Shown here: piece by piece, positions 58,445 to 64,000 of the stretch
Position numbering within the stretch: position 1 is the stretch's first letter
Layout: each line of letters opens with the position of its first letter
Assembly (NCBI GenBank): GCA_947504205.1
Contig: CANNGL010000002.1
Location: 496,001-560,000, forward strand
Source: an uncultured Litoreibacter sp.
Lineage (GTDB): Bacteria; Pseudomonadota; Alphaproteobacteria; Rhodobacterales; Rhodobacteraceae
Length of the DNA: 64,000 nt
Reading direction: 5' to 3'
The notes under the pieces: generated by a model
What the model was told of the DNA's origin: nothing
The model's input: only the letters and a program-made list of their open reading frames with translations
The model's database searches: none
Translations under genes and position numbers: made by a program

Positions 58445-59008
58445 ATGAGCGGTTGTGACTGGGTTGGCGAAGAAGAAATCTACATTCGCTACCATGACGA
58501 GGAATGGGGCGTGCCAGAATATGACAGCCGGGCGCTGTGGGAAAAATTGATTCTTGATGGCTTTCAAGCCGGACTAAGCTGGATCACGATCCTTCGTAAG
58601 CGAGATAATTTCCGCAGAGCGTTTGAGGGATTTCAGCCGCAGGTCATCGCAAAATGGGATGAGCCTGAGATAGCTCGTCTGCTGCAAGACGATGGGATCA
58701 TTCGCCATCGTGGCAAGATCGAAGCTACAATTGGAAATGCGCAGGCGTATCTGGACCTTGGGGAGGACTTCAGCGAATTCATGTGGCGGTACATCGACGG
58801 CAAACCGTTGCAAGGGAACTATGGCACACAAGCTGAGGTGCCGACATCCTCACCCCTAAGTACGCAAATTTCGAAAGATTTAAAGAAAGCTGGATTCAAG
58901 TTCTGCGGCCCAACGATTGTCTATGCGTGGATGGAGGCCTGCGGGTTATTCAACAACCACCTAACCAAGTGTCACCGCCATAGCGTTGTAAGTCGGCTCG
59001 CGCGCTAG
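58445..59008 (+). CDS. tag: DNA-3-methyladenine glycosylase I
   Basis: A 187-residue base-excision enzyme removing 3-methyladenine. It has CDWVG with the zinc-ligand Cys at residue 4, YHDEEWGVP, LILDGFQAGLSW, FKFCGPTIVYAWMEACG, and C-terminal HLTKCHRH with the other zinc ligands. The stop shares CTAG with the convergent mttB-like gene. Confidence 0.95.
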   Translation: MSGCDWVGEEEIYIRYHDEEWGVPEYDSRALWEKLILDGFQAGLSWITILRKRDNFRRAFEGFQPQVIAKWDEPEIARLLQDDGIIRHRGKIEATIGNAQAYLDLGEDFSEFMWRYIDGKPLQGNYGTQAEVPTSSPLSTQISKDLKKAGFKFCGPTIVYAWMEACGLFNNHLTKCHRHSVVSRLAR

Positions 59009-60525
59009 CTTTCAGGCGGAGCGCCACCGGCATCAGACATGCGCACGACCTGATCGTCAAAGGCCGATTTGCGGTCGCCATTCACCTGCACTGGATTGGG
59101 CGCAGCCAGAATGTCCTGCCAGATTTTTGTGGCCCGATGGTTGGCATCCACCGCACCATTCTCGGTCCACGTGCCAAAGTTGGACCAGTCGCCGACCAAT
59201 GGTTCGTAAAATTCTGTCTGATAGCGATCCATTGTCTGGCCCGCAGCAAAAAAATGGCCGCCGGGCTGCACTTCGGTCAAAGCCTCTAACCCAATCTCGG
59301 CAGAGCCGGCTTGCGCTTTGGTGCAGAGTTCGGCGACCATTTGCAAAACCTCAACATCGCAAATCAGCTTTTCAAAAGAGACCGTTAAACCTCCCTCCAG
59401 CCAGCCTGCGGAATGGATAACCACGGTGGCGCCTGCCATCAGGCATCCCCAAAGCCCGAACTGAGTTTCGTTTGCAGCCTGCACGTCATTCATGTTTGCA
59501 GCTGACCCGGCCGCAGATCGCCAAGGCAAATCAAGTTTACGCGCTAATTGCCCTGCGGCCAGTGAAGCATTGAAATGTTCAGGTGTTCCAAATGCGGGAG
59601 CGCCAGATTTCATATCAACATTTGACGTGAACGTCCCATAACACACCGGGGCACCGGGGCGCGCCAATTGGGTCAACGTTATCGCGGCCAAAGCCTCGGC
59701 ATGGCTCAGCGTGATCGCTCCTGCGACCGTAATTGGTGCCATGGCTCCCATAAGTGTAAATGGCGTGACGATCGAAACTTGTCCGGCTTTCGCAAAATCA
59801 ATCAACCCTTGGGCCATCGGGATGTCGAGTTGACGAGGCGAGTTCGTGTTGATGATCGTGTAACACCAGACCTCGTCTTCAAACTCCGCATCACTCAACC
59901 CACGAAAATCTCGCAACAGTTCAAAGCTTTGCTGAACCTGTGGAGTACCTCGCGAAAAGATGAACGGAAACTTGTTGGAGAGCGTCAACTGCGCCTCTAG
60001 CGTTTCGTAATGGCGCAGGTGGGTGGGAACATCTTGTGGTTCGATCAACGGAGGAACCATTTGGAACACATCGAAATGCTGTGTCAGCCGAATGAGGTCA
60101 CGAAAGTCCTGTCGCGTACCCGGTCTGCGTCCGTTTACCAGATCGGTGGCATGCGGCGCCCCTGCACCCGGCTGAAACACAAGAGAGCCCAGTTCCAGCA
60201 ATGCGTCCTTCTCTCTCACACCCGCGCGCAAACGAATCGATTTAGGAGCAGAAGCAACCGCCGTTTCGATCATTTCCCGACCGATAAAGACCATCTCGCC
60301 GTCCACCCGCGCACCCCCCGCTTTGAACAGAGTACGAGCCTCTGGCAGCAGTACTTTGATGCCCAACTCTTCCAAGACCTGAAGTGAGGTCTGGTGCATT
60401 GCTTCAATCCGGTCGTCCGAGAACGCTTTCATCGGCGGGAACGGATTTTTCAGGTTATGGTAGTCGACCTGACGACGCGACACAGGCGCGGTTTGTGATC
60501 TTCTGCGTCCGGTTCGCCCGCTCAT
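59005..60525 (-). CDS. MttB-family methyltransferase (non-pyrrolysine)
   Basis: 506 residues in the trimethylamine/glycine-betaine methyltransferase family. No in-frame TAG is read through, so it lacks pyrrolysine and belongs to the MtgB-like majority. Segments include TIINTNSPRQLDIPMAQGL, GAMAPITVAGAITLSHAEALA and SVDYGTFTSNVDMKSG-like CYGTFTSNVDMKSGAPAFG. These enzymes pass a methyl to a corrinoid protein, but none is found in the window. The ATG overlaps the upstream gene's stop (ATGA), so it is cotranscribed with the dehydrogenase. Confidence 0.88.
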   Translation of the reverse strand: MSGRTGRRRSQTAPVSRRQVDYHNLKNPFPPMKAFSDDRIEAMHQTSLQVLEELGIKVLLPEARTLFKAGGARVDGEMVFIGREMIETAVASAPKSIRLRAGVREKDALLELGSLVFQPGAGAPHATDLVNGRRPGTRQDFRDLIRLTQHFDVFQMVPPLIEPQDVPTHLRHYETLEAQLTLSNKFPFIFSRGTPQVQQSFELLRDFRGLSDAEFEDEVWCYTIINTNSPRQLDIPMAQGLIDFAKAGQVSIVTPFTLMGAMAPITVAGAITLSHAEALAAITLTQLARPGAPVCYGTFTSNVDMKSGAPAFGTPEHFNASLAAGQLARKLDLPWRSAAGSAANMNDVQAANETQFGLWGCLMAGATVVIHSAGWLEGGLTVSFEKLICDVEVLQMVAELCTKAQAGSAEIGLEALTEVQPGGHFFAAGQTMDRYQTEFYEPLVGDWSNFGTWTENGAVDANHRATKIWQDILAAPNPVQVNGDRKSAFDDQVVRMSDAGGAPPES

Positions 60526-62918
60526 CCCCGCATGGCCTTGCCGCCCGGATCGTAAGGAGACGGCGCCAACACTTTCGCCTGCCGTTCAATTCCCACTACG
60601 TGGACGGAAAGCTCCGTGCCAGGTTCTGCAAATCTGGGATCGACAAGAGCCATCGCGATTGATTGATCGACGGAATAACCATAGGCTCCAGACGTTGTAA
60701 ATCCGATGCGTTTGCCATCAAACCAGACCGGCTCATAGCCCGAGCAATCTGCATGGGGGCTATCGAGCCCAAGTGTCACCAGCACCTGAGACGGTCCTAT
60801 GTCCCGCTCTTTAATCGCGGCCTCGCGTCCGACGAAATCCTCCTTTTGCCAATCAATCCAGCGATCCATACCCGTCATGGCGGCAGTGCGGTCTTGGGTG
60901 AATTCTGCAGACCAGATGCCAAAGCTCTTTTCAATCCTGAGTGACAAAAGCGCGTTGAAACCGACCTCCTTGATGCCGTGGTCGGCTCCGGCCTCCAGAA
61001 GAGTTCGCCGCAATGCGACGTGCTCGTTCGCACGACAATGAATCTCATAACCAAGCTCACCCGTGACGGACAAGCGACCAACCTTGCAACGTAAGAGCCC
61101 CAAATCAAACACACCACAGCCCATGAAGGGCAGATCCAGATCAGGCTGAAGCGACTTAATCACCTTGGCGGCATTTGGTCCATTGAGGGAGAAGCCGCAG
61201 ATATCATCGCCAATGTCATGGATCGAAACACCATCTTCCATGTGATCGTTGAACCAGCGCATATGCCATTCGCGAAGATAGTAGCTGCCCATGATCCACC
61301 AGGTGCCATCACCCCAGTTGAAGAGTGTCAAATCCCCCTTCAATTTACCCTCAGGCGACAACATCACGGCGAGGCGGGCCCGCCCCTCTTTCGGCAAACG
61401 GGTCGAGAACATGCGGTTCAACCAGCTTTCCGCATTCGGTCCACTTACCTCGAAACGCGAGAAACCAGTGATATCAAGCAGCCCGACGGCCTCTCGAACA
61501 GCCTTGCACTCATCCTTCACATAGGGTGAGGCGTCGGAGCGGTTAAGTGACGGGGTTTCCACGAAATCTTTCGGCGCAAAGTAGAGCGGTGTCTCAAGCC
61601 CCCAAGAACAACCCCACCGGCAGCCGGCTTCGGTCATCGCGTCATGAGCGGGGGCCATTTTCAGTGGCCGCCCAGCAGGAAGTTGCTCATTGGGATAGGT
61701 CATCACGAAACGCCGTGAGTAGAACTGACCCGTCGTCTGCTTGATGTATTCTTTGTTTGACTGATGCTCCCCGTATCGGGCGATATCCATCGACCAAGCA
61801 TCCGTCTCCGTGTCGCCGTGGATCATCCATTCAGCTAGGGTTTTTCCAACGCCCCCACCTTGCAGAAAGCCCGCCATCACACCGCACGCGAGCCAGTAAT
61901 TTGGCACAGACTTCACGGGGCCAACAAGCGGATTGCCATCAGGTGAGAAGGTGAATGCTCCATTGACCCAAGACGAAATACCCACATCGTTCAAGCAAGG
62001 ATAGCGCTCGAATGCGAGCATCAATTCGTTCTCAATGCGATCCGTATCTTCCTGTAAAAGCTCGATGCCATATTCCCAGGGTGCGCCATCCATCATCCAA
62101 TGTTCATGATTGATCTCATAGATGCCCACCAAAATTCCTTTCTTATCCTGACGCATGTAGGTAAACCCCTCGAGGTCCACCGTCATCGGAACCTCGAAGT
62201 CCAGCGCTTCAATTTCGGGGATGCTCTCGGTCAGAAAGTAGTGATGGCTAAGCGGTGAGACCGGCAAATCAAGACCAACCATCCGCCCACATTGTTTGGC
62301 CCATAGACCACCTGCATTAACCACATGTTCTGCGGTGATCGTACCCTTCTCGGTGACGACCTCCCATTCGGACCCTTTTCGGTTCAGTTCCAAAACACGG
62401 TTATGCTCAATAATGTCTGCACCACGGTTTTTGGCAGCGCGCGCGTACGCATGAACTGTCCCAGTTGTATCTACATAACCTTCCCGATCCGCCCAAAGCC
62501 CGCCAATAACGCCTTCCGTACTCATGATCGGACAAGCCGCCTTTATCTCGTCAGGCGTCATCAAATGACAATCTTCAATGCCAATTGTCTGGAATGTACG
62601 ATACGCGCCTTGCAACCACTCCCAACGCGCGTCCGCACAGGCAACAGTGACACCACCTGTCATATGCAGACCGATATCAATGCCACTTTCCTTCTCCACC
62701 TCAGCTAGCAGATCAATCGTGTAGGCTTGTAACGCTGCCATGTTCGGATCTGCGTTCAGCGCGTGGATCCCACCCGCCGCATGCCAGGACGATCCAGCGG
62801 TTAGGACATCACGCTCAACCAAGGCGACATCAGTCCAACCGAACTTGGCGAGGTGATATAAGACTGAGGCCCCGACGACGCCGCCGCCAATAACGACGAC
62901 CCTGTAATTCGACTTCAT
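60522..62918 (-). CDS. dimethylglycine/sarcosine dehydrogenase-like flavoprotein
   Basis: A 798-residue FAD amine oxidase fused to a GcvT-like folate domain. The N-terminal dinucleotide fold is VVIGGGVVGASVLYHLA and the covalent-flavin-type His is in GSSWHAAGG. The C-terminal half (about 420-790) has GFSRFEVSGPNAESWLNR, LGYEIHCRANEH and ALLSLRIEKSFGIW, the aminomethyltransferase-like part. It should oxidise an N-methyl group and pass the formaldehyde unit to THF. GGAGGG is six bases before the ATG. Confidence 0.9.
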   Translation of the reverse strand: MKSNYRVVVIGGGVVGASVLYHLAKFGWTDVALVERDVLTAGSSWHAAGGIHALNADPNMAALQAYTIDLLAEVEKESGIDIGLHMTGGVTVACADARWEWLQGAYRTFQTIGIEDCHLMTPDEIKAACPIMSTEGVIGGLWADREGYVDTTGTVHAYARAAKNRGADIIEHNRVLELNRKGSEWEVVTEKGTITAEHVVNAGGLWAKQCGRMVGLDLPVSPLSHHYFLTESIPEIEALDFEVPMTVDLEGFTYMRQDKKGILVGIYEINHEHWMMDGAPWEYGIELLQEDTDRIENELMLAFERYPCLNDVGISSWVNGAFTFSPDGNPLVGPVKSVPNYWLACGVMAGFLQGGGVGKTLAEWMIHGDTETDAWSMDIARYGEHQSNKEYIKQTTGQFYSRRFVMTYPNEQLPAGRPLKMAPAHDAMTEAGCRWGCSWGLETPLYFAPKDFVETPSLNRSDASPYVKDECKAVREAVGLLDITGFSRFEVSGPNAESWLNRMFSTRLPKEGRARLAVMLSPEGKLKGDLTLFNWGDGTWWIMGSYYLREWHMRWFNDHMEDGVSIHDIGDDICGFSLNGPNAAKVIKSLQPDLDLPFMGCGVFDLGLLRCKVGRLSVTGELGYEIHCRANEHVALRRTLLEAGADHGIKEVGFNALLSLRIEKSFGIWSAEFTQDRTAAMTGMDRWIDWQKEDFVGREAAIKERDIGPSQVLVTLGLDSPHADCSGYEPVWFDGKRIGFTTSGAYGYSVDQSIAMALVDPRFAEPGTELSVHVVGIERQAKVLAPSPYDPGGKAMRG

Positions 62919-62985
62919 GGGAACCCTCCTGCGCTACTTAACGCAACGCTAGGAGAAAGAAATACAGACTGTCTATGCCTCAAGC

Positions 62986-63002
62986 GCGACAAATCCTGTC
63001 GC
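62986..63002. other. short inverted repeat between operon units
   Basis: GCGACA, AATCC, TGTCGC: a 6-bp stem between the small two-repeat gene and the dehydrogenase gene. No T-run follows, so it is at best a weak hairpin. Confidence 0.3.
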
Positions 63003-63012
63003 AAAAGGCCAA

Positions 63013-63363
63013 TCAAACTTTGTTATGATCAATCCACTTGGACATCAGGCCCTTGTCCTGAAAACACTCTTGAGGAATGTCACGCCGCTTCATACGCGCC
63101 AGACGCTCTGCGAAGGCGACTTGTTTTGATGTTGGATAGTTTGAGAATTTGCCGCCTGTTGCGGATCGCACGGGTACTTTCGCCTTATGTCGCTCAATCC
63201 AGGCCGACAGACCTCGCCGATCCATGCGCAATTCGTACGGCAGAATATCGCCAGTACGCTCCGCCAATGCGCGTGCAAAGCGCAACTGTTTCTCCGACGC
63301 AGGCAGCGTATGATAATCATTTGTCGGCTGATCGAAGAGATCAGACTGAGTTTGTGGCAACAT
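63013..63363 (-). CDS. small protein with two tandem KQxxFA-type motifs
   Basis: 116 residues, not assigned to a named family. Two similar segments are seen: SEKQLRFARALAERTGDILP ending SAWIERHK (about 23-59), and TSKQVAFAERLARMKRRDIP ending SKWIDHNK (about 78-115). This motif resembles small C-terminal extensions of some alphaproteobacterial type I topoisomerases. The role is probably nucleic-acid binding, by inference. GGAGG is seven bases before the ATG, and a strong promoter lies just upstream. Confidence 0.75.
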   Translation of the reverse strand: MLPQTQSDLFDQPTNDYHTLPASEKQLRFARALAERTGDILPYELRMDRRGLSAWIERHKAKVPVRSATGGKFSNYPTSKQVAFAERLARMKRRDIPQECFQDKGLMSKWIDHNKV

Positions 63364-63386
63364 GAGAGACCTCCATTACACAAGTG

Positions 63387-63415
63387 AATATAGAACAAAA
63401 CATGAATATCGTCAA
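63387..63415 (-). promoter_or_regulatory. strong sigma-70-type promoter of the small two-repeat gene
   Basis: On the minus strand, TTGACG at 63415-63410 and TATATT at 63392-63387 are 17 nt apart. Transcription near 63380 leaves a leader of about 17 nt containing GGAGG. Confidence 0.65.
63393..63407 (-). promoter_or_regulatory. LexA-like box in the promoter spacer
   Basis: ATTC-ATGTTTT-GTTC matches the alphaproteobacterial SOS consensus GTTC-N7-GTTC with one mismatch. It fills the spacer between -35 and -10. Confidence 0.4.
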
Positions 63416-63549
63416 TATGTGGTGGCCCGAGGTTAGTTCAATACAATTTGTGCGATTAGACAACCGGCTTTATTCAATGCCCAGAACTAGGTTGAAACCC
63501 AGCGCATATTCCCGTCTGTTAGCGGAAACACTGGGGAGGTATTGCTGCC

Positions 63550-64000
63550 ATGAGCGCGTCTGAAATTGGTCTCGTTGGCCTCGGAGTGATGGGGGCCATG
63601 CTGTCACTGAATATCGCAGACAACGGCTTTGCGATTTCCGTCTATAATCGGACCACGTCAAAGACCCATGACTTCATGAGAGACGAAGCGGGCGATTTGG
63701 CATCGAAAATCACGCCCACCGAAACACTGGAAGAGCTTGTCGCTTCCATTGCCAAGCCCCGCGCTATCATTCTGATGGTCCCTGCAGGCGATGCTGTTGA
63801 CAGCCAAATTGAAGCTCTGCGCCCTCTGCTGGACGATGATGACCTGATCATCGACGCGGGCAACGCAAACTTTCACGACACAATCCGGCGCGCAAAGGCC
63901 GCGAAAAGTAAGGACGAGGCTTACCTTGGCATTGGGGTCTCAGGGGGGTCTGAAGGTGCGCGTTTCGGCCCGTCGATCATGGGCGGCGGCGAAAAGAAGT
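63550..64000 (+). CDS. gnd: 6-phosphogluconate dehydrogenase, decarboxylating (partial)
   Basis: The first 150 residues of a pentose-phosphate enzyme; the rest is past the right edge. The Rossmann NADP motif GLVGLGVMGAMLSLNIADNG is intact, then YNRTTSK, IILMVPAG, IIDAGNANFHDT and GVSGGSEGARFGPSIMGGG, which match the family. ATG at 63550 follows GGGAGG about 12 bases upstream. Confidence 0.95.
   Translation, partial: MSASEIGLVGLGVMGAMLSLNIADNGFAISVYNRTTSKTHDFMRDEAGDLASKITPTETLEELVASIAKPRAIILMVPAGDAVDSQIEALRPLLDDDDLIIDAGNANFHDTIRRAKAAKSKDEAYLGIGVSGGSEGARFGPSIMGGGEKK

Noticed and set aside
59005-60525. Pyrrolysine-containing trimethylamine methyltransferase
   Set aside because: The frame has no internal TAG codon, so amber read-through as pyrrolysine is not used.
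62919-63012. Riboswitch (for example cobalamin or glycine) before the dehydrogenase gene
   Set aside because: The space is only 94 nt and shows just a 6-bp hairpin; no known riboswitch pattern is seen.
63470-63876. Minus-strand frames at the right edge
   Set aside because: They are antisense to gnd, whose protein is clearly recognised.

Overview
The window reads as chromosomal DNA of a marine alphaproteobacterium of the Rhodobacterales (Roseobacter-type). This is inferred from family-level recognition, not a database search. The indicators are a beta-methylmalyl-CoA/malyl-CoA lyase of the ethylmalonyl-CoA pathway next to acetyl-CoA carboxylase alpha, a phaA-phaB pair, a folK-rpoZ-rsh-pdxJ-acpS-lepB-rnc-era-recO series, three tandem deformylase genes beside fmt, ETF-ubiquinone oxidoreductase, and a decaprenyl-type polyprenyl synthase. 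It is mostly a gene-dense housekeeping region with many 1-8 nt overlaps. No insertion sequence, phage, plasmid or CRISPR signature was seen.

Layout. 1-8025 (minus) is one uninterrupted reading frame of at least 2675 codons that runs off the left edge. It encodes a giant exported protein with about twenty tandem DUF11-type Ig-like repeats of 110-135 residues. A tRNA-Met(CAU) gene follows at 8385-8461, then a D-2-hydroxyacid dehydrogenase-type flavoprotein. 9992-14426 is a haem cluster: hemC and hemE diverge, and hemF lies beyond a BON-MscS channel gene. A small lipoprotein and a secreted D,D-carboxypeptidase with a SPOR domain come next.

16633-26250 (minus) is a long housekeeping operon-like series: folK, rpoZ, rsh (ppGpp), DUF2062, pdxJ, LysE exporter, periplasmic protein, acpS, lepB, rnc, era, DUF1491, recO. 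A NYN-domain gene diverges from folK and ends at a clear terminator. 27082-30241 (plus) holds ispH, DUF3429, a methyltransferase, rnhA and a TRIC-like channel. 30962-33337 (minus) is three peptide deformylase genes plus fmt, the third deformylase lacking the catalytic residues. Then come a PatB-type C-S lyase, a Tat-exported MsrB, the malyl-CoA lyase, an AraC/GyrI regulator and accA.

39020-47238 (minus, with one plus-strand zinc-ribbon gene) contains a PPOX flavoprotein, PlsC, ftsEX, a DUF4175/TIGR02302 protein with a Gln/Gly-rich tail, lysA and DUF2834. 47431-54022 holds ETF-QO, a TPR protein, ispE, a polyprenyl synthase, DUF2007, a TrmN6-like methylase and a DUF465 peptide. 54096-63363 holds a GcvA-type regulator, phaAB with an EAL gene upstream, tag, an MttB-family methyltransferase coupled to a dimethylglycine/sarcosine dehydrogenase-like gene, and a small two-repeat protein with a strong promoter overlapping a LexA-like box. 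A partial gnd runs off the right edge.

The points most worth a second look are the giant repeat protein, the deformylase pseudoenzyme, the two-repeat protein with its SOS-like promoter, the MttB-dehydrogenase pair, a perfect CtrA-type box between folK and the NYN gene, and the systematic touching or overlapping of stop and start codons.
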